Assembly: GCF_028401955.1 (NCBI RefSeq)
Contig: NZ_JAQOTJ010000001.1
Coordinates: forward strand, 1 to 64,000
Length of the DNA stretch: 64,000 nt
From: Bacillus sp. BP-3
GTDB taxonomy: Bacteria > Bacillota > Bacilli > Bacillales > Bacillaceae_G
Direction: 5' to 3'
Shown: piece after piece, positions 45,678 through 55,265 of the stretch
Numbering within the stretch: the first letter of the stretch is position 1
Layout: the number at the start of each line of letters is the position of its first letter
Program-made: the position numbers and the translations under genes
Notes under the pieces: model-generated
Told to the model about the DNA's origin: nothing
The model's database searches: none
What the model saw: only the letters and a program-made list of their open reading frames with translations

Positions 45678-45911
45678 CTATTTATGGTCTGTCTCCCCGA
45701 TATAAGCTAAGAATATCATCATCAATATATAATCAATAAATACAAGTAGAATATTGTTACCAGTTTTAGACTTATGGTATCTAAATGTCCCTACTAATAC
45801 CCCTACTATCATCATCAGTGCAGAGTTGGTTTTCGCTTGCTCTCCTTGTTGTAACTTCTTCTTTTGTAATACTAGTACTAAAATAACAATTGCTAAAACA
45901 ATTATTAACAT
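45678..45911 (-). CDS. Small membrane protein (77 residues)
   Basis: Three hydrophobic stretches (about residues 1-16, 30-42, 53-70) around a Lys/Gln-rich linker (LQKKKLQQGEQAKTN). AAGGGAAAC lies before the ATG. Its last codons and TAG stop run into a bcr1 left-end fragment, so the original C-terminus may have been different. Not recognised. The 298 bases up to phoP contain a short bcr1 remnant and otherwise nothing clear. Confidence 0.5.
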   Translation of the reverse strand: MLIIVLAIVILVLVLQKKKLQQGEQAKTNSALMMIVGVLVGTFRYHKSKTGNNILLVFIDYILMMIFLAYIGETDHK

Positions 45912-46059
45912 GTTTATAGTTTCCCTTATTGTAGTTTAAAATCTATCTTTCTCGTCAAAACCTTTAGACAACCAAAAGATACCCCTTACTGGAAACAAAG
46001 CCTACACTGCTTAACAATATAGGGAAATGTATTTTATCGTTTTCTTGTATAAGGGTAGC

Positions 46060-46090
46060 ATAAAGTGAAACAGCAGTCAGTAGGAGATAA
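46060..46090 (-). repeat. bcr1 right-end remnant
   Basis: ATAAAGTGAAACAGCAGTCAG keeps only the outer end of the repeat. Confidence 0.55.
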
Positions 46091-46209
46091 AGTCACATTT
46101 TTCAAAGCACAATTGTATTGAGAGGGGTTTTGTTTTCTAGTATGATGGAAATATCGGGGAAGGATATTAGGATGAGGAAGGTTTAGAGCCTATAACTTGG
46201 AGGAATAGA

Positions 46210-46926
46210 ATGAGCAATCGAATTTTGGTCGTAGACGATGAGGAGTTTATTTTAACTTTAATCGAATTTAATCTGCAGCAAGCAGGGTTTGAGGTCATAA
46301 CAGCGATGGATGGGGAAACAGCACTGCATAAAGCGCAGACAGAACGCCCTGATCTCATTATATTAGATTTAATGCTTCCGAAGATGGATGGCATGGAAGT
46401 CTGTAAAGAACTGCGTCTAGGGCGTATAATGACCCCTATTTTAATGTTAACTGCAAAAGACGATGAATTTGATAAAGTATTAGGTCTTGAGCTTGGAGCG
46501 GATGATTACATGACAAAACCGTTTAGTCCAAGAGAAGTAGTTGCGCGTGTAAAAGCGATTTTGCGCCGTACGAAAATTCATGATGAACAAGCTCCGGAAG
46601 TAGAAGATGAAAATAGTATTATCATTGCTGAATTAAGAATTTTACCAGATTTTTATGAAGCGTATTTTAAAGGGGACAAATTAGAACTTACGCCAAAAGA
46701 ATTTGAATTACTCGTATATTTAGCAAAACATAAAGGCCGCGTGTTAACGCGCGATCAGCTTCTAAGTGCAGTGTGGAATTATGACTTTGCGGGTGATACA
46801 CGAATTGTTGATGTTCACATTAGTCACTTGCGAGATAAAATCGAAAAAAATACAAAAAAACCAACTTATATAAAAACAATCCGCGGATTAGGTTATAAAT
46901 TGGAGGAGCCAAAAGGAGATGAATAA
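46210..46926 (+). CDS. phoP: Phosphate response regulator PhoP
   Basis: OmpR-type response regulator of 238 residues. The receiver has acidic residues VVDDEE, phospho-acceptor Asp53 in LIILDLMLPKMDG, and Lys in MTKPFSPRE. The C-terminal winged helix contains LTPKEFELLVYLAKHKGRV and IRGLGYKLE. In Bacillus it activates phosphate-starvation genes. CTTGGAGGAATAGA precedes the ATG; overlaps phoR by 8 bases. Confidence 0.96.
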   Translation: MSNRILVVDDEEFILTLIEFNLQQAGFEVITAMDGETALHKAQTERPDLIILDLMLPKMDGMEVCKELRLGRIMTPILMLTAKDDEFDKVLGLELGADDYMTKPFSPREVVARVKAILRRTKIHDEQAPEVEDENSIIIAELRILPDFYEAYFKGDKLELTPKEFELLVYLAKHKGRVLTRDQLLSAVWNYDFAGDTRIVDVHISHLRDKIEKNTKKPTYIKTIRGLGYKLEEPKGDE

Positions 46927-48679
46927 ATTTCGCTCCCGGCTTCTCCTTACGTTTATTTCTCTCATTGTCCTTATTGTTGTTGGGACAGGGATATTGATTG
47001 AAAAAGTATTTGAAGGGTTTTATGTTGATCATGTCCATGAGAGAATCGAGAAAGAAACAAAGTATATTGCTTCTATCGTTGAGGCGGATGGAATTGATCA
47101 TGTTCTAAAGAACCCAAATGTATTTTCGAAAATAGAAGAGCATTTCGGTTTATATGTAACGTTTCTAGATGAGCAAAAACAAGTTCAATATAATACTGTG
47201 AAAGAGCAGATGGTGTTACAGAAAGAAGTGATAGAAGAACTTCTTCCTGAAGCAAAAAAACAAATGCATACAGTGGTGATGAAAGAAACAAAGGATAAAT
47301 ACCCTTATTATTATGCGACTTTTATTCAAGATGCGCAGGGGAAGAAAGGGTATTTCATTATTAACGCTTCTATAGAATCTTTGAAAACTGTACATCCGAA
47401 AATGTGGGGCTTGTTAATTGTTGGCTTTATTAGTTCTTGTCTCGTTGTTATATTTCTTGGGATGAAAATTACAGCACAATATATTCGGCCGATTGAGTCT
47501 GTTACAAAAGTAGCGATTGAGTTGGCGAAAGGGAATTATAAAGCGCGTGCTTATGAAAATCATTCAGATGAGACGGGAATGCTCAGTAAAGCAATGAACG
47601 TTTTAGCGCGCAATTTACAAGAGATGACATTGGAGCAAGAAATGCAGCAAGATCGGTTGCATACTCTTATTGAAAATATGGGAAGCGGTATGATTTTAAT
47701 TGATAGCCGTGGATATATAAGTCTTGTTAACCGCTCTTATAAAGAGATTTTCCATGTAACGGATGAAGAGTATTTGCATCGTTTATATTATCAAGCATTT
47801 ATACATAAAGAAATTGTTGAGCTCGTGGAAGAAATTTTTATGACAGAGGTTAAAGTGCGAAAACAAATGTTGTTACCTCTTGAAATTGAAAGAAAACACT
47901 TTGAAGTGTACGGTGCTCCTATTATTGGAACGAACCATGAATGGAAAGGCATTGTCCTTGTTTTTCATGATATTACGGAGCTGAAGAAACTTGAGCAAAT
48001 GCGTAAAGATTTCTTGGCAAATGTTTCGCATGAACTAAAAACGCCAATTACTTCAATTAAAGGATTTTCAGAAACATTACTTGATGGAGCGATGGAAAAC
48101 CAGCAGTTTCGTGAGCACTTCTTACATATTATTTTAAAAGAAAGCGACCGAATGCAAGCGTTAATTGAAGACTTACTTGATTTATCGAAAATTGAGCAAC
48201 AAGGGTTTCAATTAAATATGGGTGTTGTGGACTTAAAAGAGCTACTAGAAGAAGTTAGGATGATCTTAAATAATAAAGCTGCAGATAAGGACATTCGTTT
48301 GCATGTTGATATGAATGAACATGTTTCTGTCATAGGTGATGCAGTTCGCTTAAAACAAGTTTTTATTAATTTAATGAATAACGCGATTCTATATACGCCA
48401 GCTGGGGGAACTGTGTCTGTTACGTTTTCTCATGATAGCGAAAACGTATATATAAAAGTGTTGGATACAGGTATTGGAATAGAGAAAGCAGAGATTCCTC
48501 GTATTTTTGAACGTTTTTATCGCGTTGATAAAGCGCGCAGTCGTAATACAGGTGGTACAGGACTTGGTTTATCTATTGTGAAACATTTAGTGGAAGCGCA
48601 CCAGGGGATGATTACTGTGGAAAGTAAGATTGGGGTTGGAACGACATTTATTGTTACTCTTCAAAAGTATAATAAATAG
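46919..48679 (+). CDS. phoR: Sensor histidine kinase PhoR
   Basis: A 586-residue membrane kinase, partner of PhoP. Helix 1 (about residues 7-27), an outside sensor domain to about 160, helix 2 (about 163-185), HAMP, a PAS domain (about 240-350), the H-box with His371 in NVSHELKTPITSIKG, then N, G1 and G2 boxes (NLMNNAILYTPAGG, DTGIGIEKAEI, GGTGLGLSIVKH). Overlap with phoP shows one operon. Confidence 0.96.
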   Translation: MNKFRSRLLLTFISLIVLIVVGTGILIEKVFEGFYVDHVHERIEKETKYIASIVEADGIDHVLKNPNVFSKIEEHFGLYVTFLDEQKQVQYNTVKEQMVLQKEVIEELLPEAKKQMHTVVMKETKDKYPYYYATFIQDAQGKKGYFIINASIESLKTVHPKMWGLLIVGFISSCLVVIFLGMKITAQYIRPIESVTKVAIELAKGNYKARAYENHSDETGMLSKAMNVLARNLQEMTLEQEMQQDRLHTLIENMGSGMILIDSRGYISLVNRSYKEIFHVTDEEYLHRLYYQAFIHKEIVELVEEIFMTEVKVRKQMLLPLEIERKHFEVYGAPIIGTNHEWKGIVLVFHDITELKKLEQMRKDFLANVSHELKTPITSIKGFSETLLDGAMENQQFREHFLHIILKESDRMQALIEDLLDLSKIEQQGFQLNMGVVDLKELLEEVRMILNNKAADKDIRLHVDMNEHVSVIGDAVRLKQVFINLMNNAILYTPAGGTVSVTFSHDSENVYIKVLDTGIGIEKAEIPRIFERFYRVDKARSRNTGGTGLGLSIVKHLVEAHQGMITVESKIGVGTTFIVTLQKYNK

Positions 48680-48773
48680 ACATTTACATTATATTAACAA
48701 TAGCTTCATTTTATATTAATAAAGCCCTGTTACTATAATATATGAAAACCCCTTCATCCAAGGAGTAGTTTGG

Positions 48774-48801
48774 GACGAGGATAAGGAAACTTATTCTCGT
48801 C
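48774..48801 (+). other. GNRA-type hairpin between phoR and polA
   Basis: GACGAGGATAAG (48774-48785), GAAA loop, CTTATTCTCGTC (48790-48801): twelve pairs with one G-U. It lies about 30 bases after a possible start of transcription (TATAAT at 48734-48739). Confidence 0.6.
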
Positions 48802-48861
48802 ACTTCCCTTTTTCGTGACAAAATAGTTTTTACTTATTATGTTAAATATAGTTATAAAGAA

Positions 48862-48927
48862 AGCCGTTGTTTTTCTTCTCTCTTTCAGTCGTGGTAATAT
48901 AGAGAGAAGATAAGGAACGGTTTTTTC
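48862..48927 (+). terminator. Terminator or attenuator before polA
   Basis: AGCCGTT and TCTTCTCTCT (48862-48883) pair with AGAGAGAAGA and AACGG (48901-48920), followed by TTTTTT. It lies 50 bases before polA with no ORF in between, so it ends either a small RNA or a regulated leader. Confidence 0.75.
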
Positions 48928-48975
48928 TATTGGATTGAGAAATCGTTTTAATTTTTTACGGGGAGGTTGTTCCAT

Positions 48976-51609
48976 TTGGAAAAGAAAGTGGTTTTAGTTG
49001 ATGGAAATAATATTGCGTATCGCGCGTTCTTTGCGTTGCCACTTTTAAATAACGATAAAGGTATACATACAAATGCCATTTATGGTTTCACGATGATGTT
49101 AATGAGAATTTTAGAAGAAGAAAAACCAACGCATATGCTCGTTGCGTTTGATGCGGGGAAAACGACATTTCGTCATAAAACATTTAGCGAGTATAAAGGT
49201 GGTCGCCAAAAAACGCCACCAGAATTATCAGAACAGTTTCCATTCATTCGTGAATTGTTAGATGCGTTTCATGTGCCTCGCTACGAATTAGAGAACTACG
49301 AAGCGGATGACATTATGGGAACATTGGCGAAAGAAGCAAGTGAGCAAGGTATTGAAGTGAAAGTGATTTCAGGAGATAAAGATTTACTTCAACTCGTTTC
49401 AGACAATACGCGCGTTTGTATTCCGCGTAAAGGAATTACAGAAGTAGATGAGTATACAAAAGAAACGTTATTTGAGAAATATAGCTTATCACCAAAGCAA
49501 ATTATTGATATGAAAGGACTAATGGGAGATCAATCAGATAATATCCCGGGTGTCCCTGGTGTTGGTGAGAAGACAGCTATTAAATTGTTAACACAATTTG
49601 AAACAGTAGAGGCTGTATATGAAAATTTAGATAAAGTGAGCGGTAAGAAATTAAAAGAGAAGCTTGAAGAGAATAAAGAACAAGCGTTGATGAGTAAAGA
49701 GTTAGCAACAATTATTACCGATGCACCAGTTACAATTCATGTAGAAGATATTGCTTATAACGGATATGAGAATAGTGATATAATCCCGATGTTTGAGAAC
49801 TTAGGGTTTCATTCTCTCTTAACAAAGTTAGGCGCACCGGTTGCAGAAACACCTGCAGCTGAACTAGAAGATATTTCATTTGAAATTGTAGAAGAAGTAA
49901 CGGAAGAAATGTTGCAGCAGGATAGCGCAATCATTGTAGAAGTGCAAGAGGATAATTATCATGGAGCGGATATTCAAGGGTTTGGTATTCAAAACGAAAA
50001 TGGATGTTACTTTGTTCCGGCTGATATTGCTTTATCATCACAAGCTTTTACGGACTGGTTAGCGAATCCAGAAATGAAGAAGTATACATTTGATGCAAAG
50101 CGTGCAATTGTTTCGTTAAAGTGGAAAGGCTATGAAATAAAGGGAATTGACTTTGATTTATTAATTGCAGCATATTTACTTGACCCAGCAGAGACAGATA
50201 AAGATTTCCGTGCTGTTGCGAAAATGAAAGATATGCATGCTGTGCAGTCAGATGAAGAAGTATATGGAAAAGGTGCAAAACGTGCTGTACCAGAGCTGGA
50301 AGTTGTTGCGGAACACGTAGCGCGAAAAGTACATGTATTATATGATGTACAGCAAACGTTTACTGAAGAGCTGAAACATAATGAGCAGTACGAATTATTT
50401 ACTGAACTGGAAATGCCGCTTTGCCGTGTATTAGCTGATATGGAATGTAAGGGCGTTACAGTTGATACAAATCGCCTCCGCACTATGGGGGATGAATTAG
50501 CTACGCAGCTAAAGAAAATGGAAGAAGAAATTTATGAGCTTGCAGGAACAGAATTCAATATTAATTCACCAAAGCAACTTGGTGTAATCTTATTTGAAAC
50601 CTTAAACTTACCAGCTATCAAGAAGAGAAAAACAGGCTATTCTACATCAGCGGATGTTTTGGAAAAATTAATGGAGCATCATGAAATTATTCCGAAAATC
50701 TTACATTATCGCCAGTTAGGGAAATTAAATTCTACGTACATCGAAGGATTATTAAAGGTGGTGTATACAGATTCTTCTAAAATTCATACGCGCTTTAACC
50801 AAGTGTTAACACAAACAGGGCGTTTAAGCTCAACGGAACCTAACTTACAAAACATTCCGATTCGTTTAGAGGAAGGAAGAAAAATACGTCAGGCGTTTAT
50901 TCCGTCAGAAAAAGATTGGGTTATGTTTGCTGCAGATTATTCTCAAATTGAATTACGTGTATTAGCCCATATTTCTAAAGATCACGGTTTAATTGCAGCA
51001 TTTCAACATGATATGGATATTCACACAAAAACAGCGATGGATGTGTTTGGTGTTGAAAAGGATGATGTAACTTCTAATATGAGACGTCAAGCGAAAGCGG
51101 TAAACTTCGGGATTGTATACGGAATTAGTGACTATGGTTTATCGCAAAACCTAGGCATTACGCGAAAAGCAGCAGCTGATTTCATTCAAAAGTATTTAGA
51201 GAGCTTTCCAGGAGTTAAGGAATATATGAGTGATATTGTGCAAGAGGCGAAACAGAAAGGCTATGTATCTACATTGCTAAACCGTCGTCGTTACATTCCA
51301 GAAATTACGAGTCGTAATTTTAATGTGCGCGGCTTTGCAGAGCGGACTGCAATGAATACACCTATTCAAGGAAGTGCTGCTGATATTATCAAAAAAGCAA
51401 TGATTATTATGGCGGATCGATTAGAAGAAGAAGGATTACAAGCACGTCTCCTACTGCAAGTGCACGATGAACTTATTTTTGAAGTGCCGCAAGAAGAGGT
51501 AGAAAAATTAGAGAAGCTTGTACCTGAAGTTATGGAGCATGCGATTGAGCTTTCCGTTCCGTTAAAGGTTGATTATTCGTACGGTCCAACGTGGTATGAC
51601 GCAAAGTAA
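48976..51609 (+). CDS. polA: DNA polymerase I
   Basis: Repair and Okazaki-fragment polymerase of 877 residues. N-terminal 5' nuclease (about 1-290; VDGNNIAYRAFFALP, SGDKDLLQLV, GVPGVGEKTA), a central 3'-5' exonuclease-like domain without the acidic catalytic residues (usual for Bacillus), and the polymerase domain with AADYSQIELRVLAHIS, QAKAVNFGIVYG and VHDELIFEVP. I start at TTG 48976, 9 bases after GGGGAGG. mutM follows 12 bases later. Confidence 0.97.
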   Translation: MEKKVVLVDGNNIAYRAFFALPLLNNDKGIHTNAIYGFTMMLMRILEEEKPTHMLVAFDAGKTTFRHKTFSEYKGGRQKTPPELSEQFPFIRELLDAFHVPRYELENYEADDIMGTLAKEASEQGIEVKVISGDKDLLQLVSDNTRVCIPRKGITEVDEYTKETLFEKYSLSPKQIIDMKGLMGDQSDNIPGVPGVGEKTAIKLLTQFETVEAVYENLDKVSGKKLKEKLEENKEQALMSKELATIITDAPVTIHVEDIAYNGYENSDIIPMFENLGFHSLLTKLGAPVAETPAAELEDISFEIVEEVTEEMLQQDSAIIVEVQEDNYHGADIQGFGIQNENGCYFVPADIALSSQAFTDWLANPEMKKYTFDAKRAIVSLKWKGYEIKGIDFDLLIAAYLLDPAETDKDFRAVAKMKDMHAVQSDEEVYGKGAKRAVPELEVVAEHVARKVHVLYDVQQTFTEELKHNEQYELFTELEMPLCRVLADMECKGVTVDTNRLRTMGDELATQLKKMEEEIYELAGTEFNINSPKQLGVILFETLNLPAIKKRKTGYSTSADVLEKLMEHHEIIPKILHYRQLGKLNSTYIEGLLKVVYTDSSKIHTRFNQVLTQTGRLSSTEPNLQNIPIRLEEGRKIRQAFIPSEKDWVMFAADYSQIELRVLAHISKDHGLIAAFQHDMDIHTKTAMDVFGVEKDDVTSNMRRQAKAVNFGIVYGISDYGLSQNLGITRKAAADFIQKYLESFPGVKEYMSDIVQEAKQKGYVSTLLNRRRYIPEITSRNFNVRGFAERTAMNTPIQGSAADIIKKAMIIMADRLEEEGLQARLLLQVHDELIFEVPQEEVEKLEKLVPEVMEHAIELSVPLKVDYSYGPTWYDAK

Positions 51610-51621
51610 GGAAGGGATAGT

Positions 51622-52452
51622 ATGCCAGAATTACCAGAGGTTGAAAATGTCAGGCGAACGCTAGAAGGGCTCGTCAAAGGAAAGACAATTGAAGAAGTGA
51701 TTGTAACATATCCAAATTTAGTGAAAGAACCAGATGACGCTGAACTTTTTAAAGAGATGCTGCGCGGCGAAACGATTGAAGAGGTCAGACGCCGCGGCAA
51801 GTTTCTTCTTATATATGTAACCCGTTATGTCATTGTGTCTCATTTACGAATGGAAGGGAAGTATATGCTTACCGATAATGAGGATCCAGTTGATAAGCAT
51901 ACACACGTCCGTTTTCGTTTTACAGACGGTACAGAACTTCGTTACAAAGATGTGCGGAAATTCGGTACGATGCATCTATTTGAAAAGGGTACAGAATTTA
52001 CTGTTATGCCGCTTGCAGATTTAGGGCCGGAGCCTTTTTCAACGGAGTTAACATCTGCGTATTTACAAGAAAAATTGCAGAAAACTGCTCGGAAAGTAAA
52101 GGTTGCCTTACTGGATCAACGTATTTTAGTGGGCCTTGGTAATATATATGTAGACGAAGTGTTATTTCGTTCACGTATTCATCCAGAGCGAGAAGCGTCT
52201 TCTTTAACAAATGAAGAATTTGAAACGTTGTATGAAGAAATTGTTGCAACGTTAACTGAAGCGGTAGAGCGCGGTGGAAGTACAATTCGTACGTACGTGA
52301 ATTCACAAGGAAAGATTGGTTCATTTCAAGAACGTCTTTATGTATACGGAAGAAAAGGTGAGCCGTGTGAAACGTGCGGTACTTTACTTGAAAAAACAGT
52401 TGTTGGTGGGCGAGGTACACATTATTGTCCGGCTTGTCAGCCGAAAAGTTAA
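51622..52452 (+). CDS. mutM: Formamidopyrimidine-DNA glycosylase MutM
   Basis: Removes 8-oxoguanine and formamidopyrimidines from DNA and nicks the strand. The 276-residue protein starts MPELPEVE with the catalytic Pro, then Glu, has RRGKFLL, GLGNIYVDEVLF, and a C-terminal zinc finger of four Cys (CETC ... CPAC) with the Arg-rich VGGRGTHY turn. Co-transcribed with polA, a repair pairing common in Bacilli. Confidence 0.97.
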   Translation: MPELPEVENVRRTLEGLVKGKTIEEVIVTYPNLVKEPDDAELFKEMLRGETIEEVRRRGKFLLIYVTRYVIVSHLRMEGKYMLTDNEDPVDKHTHVRFRFTDGTELRYKDVRKFGTMHLFEKGTEFTVMPLADLGPEPFSTELTSAYLQEKLQKTARKVKVALLDQRILVGLGNIYVDEVLFRSRIHPEREASSLTNEEFETLYEEIVATLTEAVERGGSTIRTYVNSQGKIGSFQERLYVYGRKGEPCETCGTLLEKTVVGGRGTHYCPACQPKS

Positions 52453-52476
52453 ACAAACGAAACATCGGTAAAAAGA

Positions 52477-52559
52477 TTTACTGCTCGTAAAAGCATGATT
52501 GGGCGGGCTTTTCATCAGTGGGAGGTGAAAAAACCTCACTGATGGAAGTTTCAATTTAT
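52477..52559 (+). repeat. bcr1 right-half remnant
   Basis: CTGCTCGTAAAAGCATGATT, then CATCAGTGGGAGG/CCTCACTGATG hairpin, AGTTTCAATTTAT end. The left half is missing. Lies between mutM and ytaF. Confidence 0.8.
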
Positions 52560-52631
52560 TTTTCACAATAACATCGGATAGGCTTCTGTCATATATATAA
52601 GCAAAGCTATATATAGGGAAGGAGCTTATCA

Positions 52632-53264
52632 ATGTATCATTATTTCTCTCTTATTTTATTAGCTTTTACGTTAAGTTTAGATAGCTGTAGTGTAGGGCTC
52701 ACGTACGGGCTCCGAAATGTTCGGATTCCAATGAAATCAATTATTGTAATTGGGATTTGTTCAGCTGTTGTGATGATACTCTCAATGGGAATCGGACATA
52801 TGATTGCTCAAATTTTTTCACCGGTGCTAGCGAAAAGAATTGGAGGATTCGTTCTTGTAGTAATCGGTGCGTGGGTGTTGTATCAGTTTTTTCAAAGTGA
52901 TAAAAAAGAGGATGCGCTGCAAGAAGAAAAAGTTTGGAACTTAGAAATTGCTTCTCTTGGTCTTGTTATTCAAATTTTACGAAAACCGACTGTTGCTGAT
53001 TTTGATAAGTCTGGGATTATTTCTGGAATAGAAGCGCTTCTCCTTGGGATGGCACTTTCATTAGATTCATTTGGAGCTGGGATTGGGGCATCTTTACTTG
53101 GATATTCTCCGCTCATGATGGCAGGATTAGTTGCGGTAATGAGCTCGCTATTTTTGTTCAGCGGAATGAAAGTAGGAACAGTATTATCAAATATGCGATG
53201 GTTACAAAAGTTCACGTTTTTACCAGGTGTATTACTTATTATTATTGGAATTTGGAAAATGTAA
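52632..53264 (+). CDS. ytaF: Sporulation membrane protein YtaF
   Basis: A 210-residue protein with six membrane helices in two related halves, each with an LDS-type motif (FTLSLDSCSVGLTYG and MALSLDSFGAGIGA), like the MntP manganese exporter family. B. subtilis YtaF is linked to sporulation. GGGAAGGAGCTTATCA precedes the ATG. Metal transport is an inference from the family. Confidence 0.9.
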   Translation: MYHYFSLILLAFTLSLDSCSVGLTYGLRNVRIPMKSIIVIGICSAVVMILSMGIGHMIAQIFSPVLAKRIGGFVLVVIGAWVLYQFFQSDKKEDALQEEKVWNLEIASLGLVIQILRKPTVADFDKSGIISGIEALLLGMALSLDSFGAGIGASLLGYSPLMMAGLVAVMSSLFLFSGMKVGTVLSNMRWLQKFTFLPGVLLIIIGIWKM

Positions 53265-53265
53265 G

Positions 53266-53296
53266 AGGCGTGAAACGATTGTTTCACGTCTTTTAT
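53266..53296 (+). terminator. Terminator after ytaF
   Basis: AGGCGTGAAAC pairs with GTTTCACGTCT around GATT, followed by TTTATT. Confidence 0.85.
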
Positions 53297-53312
53297 TATA
53301 AGGGGGATTATG

Positions 53313-53915
53313 ATGACAGTTGTAATTGGATTAACAGGCGGCATTGCCAGTGGAAAAAGTACAGTATCAAAAATGTTTCAAGGTTTTCACATTCCAGTCA
53401 TTGATGCAGATATTATTGCAAGAGAAGTTGTGGAGCCTGGTAAGGAAGCGTATAACGAAATTGTAGAAGCATTTGGACAAGAAGTGCTTGAAGAAAGTGG
53501 GGAGTTAAATCGCCCGAAACTTGGCAACATTGTATTTTACAATGAAGAAAAAAGGTTGCTGTTAAATGCGATTGTGCATCCAGCTGTACGAAAGGAAATG
53601 AATGCACAAAAGGATAGATACATAAGAGAAAATACGCAAGCGGTTGTGCTCGATATTCCACTCTTATTCGAGAGTAAATTAACAAGTCTTGTCGATCAAA
53701 TTTTACTCGTTTATGTGGACAATGAAACGCAAATTACAAGGTTAATGGAACGAAATAATTTTACAGAAGAAGAGGCAAAAGCGCGAATTGCTTCGCAAAT
53801 GCCGTTGCAAGAGAAAATAGCATTAGCGGATAAAGTGATTAATAATAATGGCACAATCGAAGAAACGAAAACACAATTAAGTAGCATTTTAAAAGAATGG
53901 AACATTATTAAATAA
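53313..53915 (+). CDS. coaE: Dephospho-CoA kinase
   Basis: Last step of coenzyme A synthesis. The 200-residue P-loop kinase shows [12 protein letters not shown] at residues 6-17, [11 protein letters not shown], and [19 protein letters not shown] gives better spacing to the second of two ATG codons (53313). Located as in B. subtilis, between ytaF and gapB. Confidence 0.97.
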   Translation: MTVVIGLTGGIASGKSTVSKMFQGFHIPVIDADIIAREVVEPGKEAYNEIVEAFGQEVLEESGELNRPKLGNIVFYNEEKRLLLNAIVHPAVRKEMNAQKDRYIRENTQAVVLDIPLLFESKLTSLVDQILLVYVDNETQITRLMERNNFTEEEAKARIASQMPLQEKIALADKVINNNGTIEETKTQLSSILKEWNIIK

Positions 53916-53960
53916 AAAAATTTGAAAATAATGAAATTGTTTAGTGACATATCTTCTTTT

Positions 53961-54004
53961 TGTGTTATACTATTATTGGGATTTGAGATGAATAGTATAA
54001 CGCA
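53961..54004. promoter_or_regulatory. Inverted pair of CcpN-like operators at the gapB promoter
   Basis: TGTGTTATACT (53961-53971) fits the CcpN consensus TRTGHYATAYW at every position and includes a TATACT that may be the -10 box. A near-exact inverted copy, AATAGTATAACGCA, lies at 53991-54004, 20 bases before the gapB ATG. In B. subtilis CcpN shuts gapB off when sugar is present. Confidence 0.75.
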
Positions 54005-54024
54005 ATCAAGGGGGATAACATATT

Positions 54025-55053
54025 ATGATTCGTGTGGCAATTAATGGGTTTGGACGTATTGGGAGAATGGTGTTTCGTCAGGCAGTAAAAGAAAGCGCAT
54101 TCGAAATTGTAGCGATTAATGCGAGCTATCCATCAGAAACGTTAGCACATTTAATTAAATATGATACAGTTCACGGTAAATTTGATGGTACAGTAGAAGC
54201 GTTTGAAGATCATTTATTAGTAGATGGTAAAATGATTCGCCTTTTAAACAACCGCGATCCAAAAGAATTGCCTTGGAAAGAACTAGGGGTAGACATTGTA
54301 ATTGAAGCAACAGGTAAGTTTAATTCTAAAGAAAAAGCAAGTCTTCATGTAGAAGCTGGTGCGAAAAACGTTATTTTAACTGCGCCAGGAAAAGATGAAG
54401 ATGTTACAATTGTTGTTGGTGTAAATGACGACCAACTTGATATTACAAAACATATCGTTATTTCAAATGCATCTTGCACAACAAACTGTTTAGCGCCTGT
54501 TGTAAAGGTGTTAGATGAGCAGTTTGGAATTGAAAACGGTTTAATGACAACAGTTCATGCATACACAAATGACCAAAAAAATATTGATAATCCACATAAA
54601 GATTTACGTAGAGCACGTGCATGTGGCCAATCTATCATTCCAACAACGACAGGTGCTGCGAAAGCGTTAGCAAAAGTTCTTCCGCATTTAAATGGAAAAC
54701 TTCATGGTATGGCACTTCGCGTTCCGACGCCAAATGTATCTCTTGTTGACCTAGTTGTAGATGTAAAACGCGACGTAACAGTGGAAGAGATTAATGAAGC
54801 ATTTATGAATGTTGCGAACGGTGCATTAAAAGGAATTGTTGCATTTAGCGATGAACCGCTTGTTTCTATAGATTTTAATACAAATACGCATTCTGCAATC
54901 ATTGATGGTTTATCCACAATGGTAATGGGTGATAGAAAAGTAAAAGTACTTGCTTGGTACGATAACGAATGGGGTTATTCTCGTCGTGTTGTAGATCTTG
55001 TAAAGCTTGTTGTAGATCAATTTGCGAAACAAGAAAACGTACAACATATTTAA
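54025..55053 (+). CDS. gapB: Glyceraldehyde-3-phosphate dehydrogenase GapB
   Basis: The gluconeogenic, NADP-preferring isozyme. A 342-residue protein with NGFGRIGRMVFRQA, catalytic Cys151 in NASCTTNCLAP, and the ALRVPTPNVSLVDL block. Assignment to GapB, not glycolytic GapA, rests on the genomic place next to coaE and speD as in B. subtilis and on the CcpN-like operators. CAAGGGGGATAACATATT precedes the ATG. Confidence 0.95.
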   Translation: MIRVAINGFGRIGRMVFRQAVKESAFEIVAINASYPSETLAHLIKYDTVHGKFDGTVEAFEDHLLVDGKMIRLLNNRDPKELPWKELGVDIVIEATGKFNSKEKASLHVEAGAKNVILTAPGKDEDVTIVVGVNDDQLDITKHIVISNASCTTNCLAPVVKVLDEQFGIENGLMTTVHAYTNDQKNIDNPHKDLRRARACGQSIIPTTTGAAKALAKVLPHLNGKLHGMALRVPTPNVSLVDLVVDVKRDVTVEEINEAFMNVANGALKGIVAFSDEPLVSIDFNTNTHSAIIDGLSTMVMGDRKVKVLAWYDNEWGYSRRVVDLVKLVVDQFAKQENVQHI

Positions 55054-55061
55054 TAGATGAG

Positions 55062-55092
55062 AAAAGGGCAGGCGTTAGCCTGTCCTTTTTCT
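55062..55092 (+). terminator. Terminator after gapB
   Basis: AAAAGGGCAGGC pairs with GCCTGTCCTTTT around GTTA. Confidence 0.9.
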
Positions 55093-55230
55093 ATTTATAA
55101 TAGAAAAATATTACATATTTTTTCTGTGTAAATCACCTAGAACAGCTATGATTACTGTGGTTTCGGAGCTATTCTATTTTTTTAGAAAAATAAATGGGAA
55201 AATGTCATTTGAAAAAATAAAAAACTGTTG

Positions 55231-55259
55231 TTGCAAAATAAAAATAAACAAAGTATACT
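55231..55259 (+). promoter_or_regulatory. Sigma-A promoter of speD
   Basis: TTGCAA (55231-55236), 17 bases, TATACT (55254-55259). Transcription would start near 55266, giving a leader of about 150 bases. Confidence 0.7.
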
Positions 55260-55265
55260 AACATT

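Noticed and set aside
45376-45739. Two overlapping frames of about 60 codons between ynfA and the small membrane gene
   Set aside because: Both cover bcr1 and inverted-repeat DNA and have no sensible starts.
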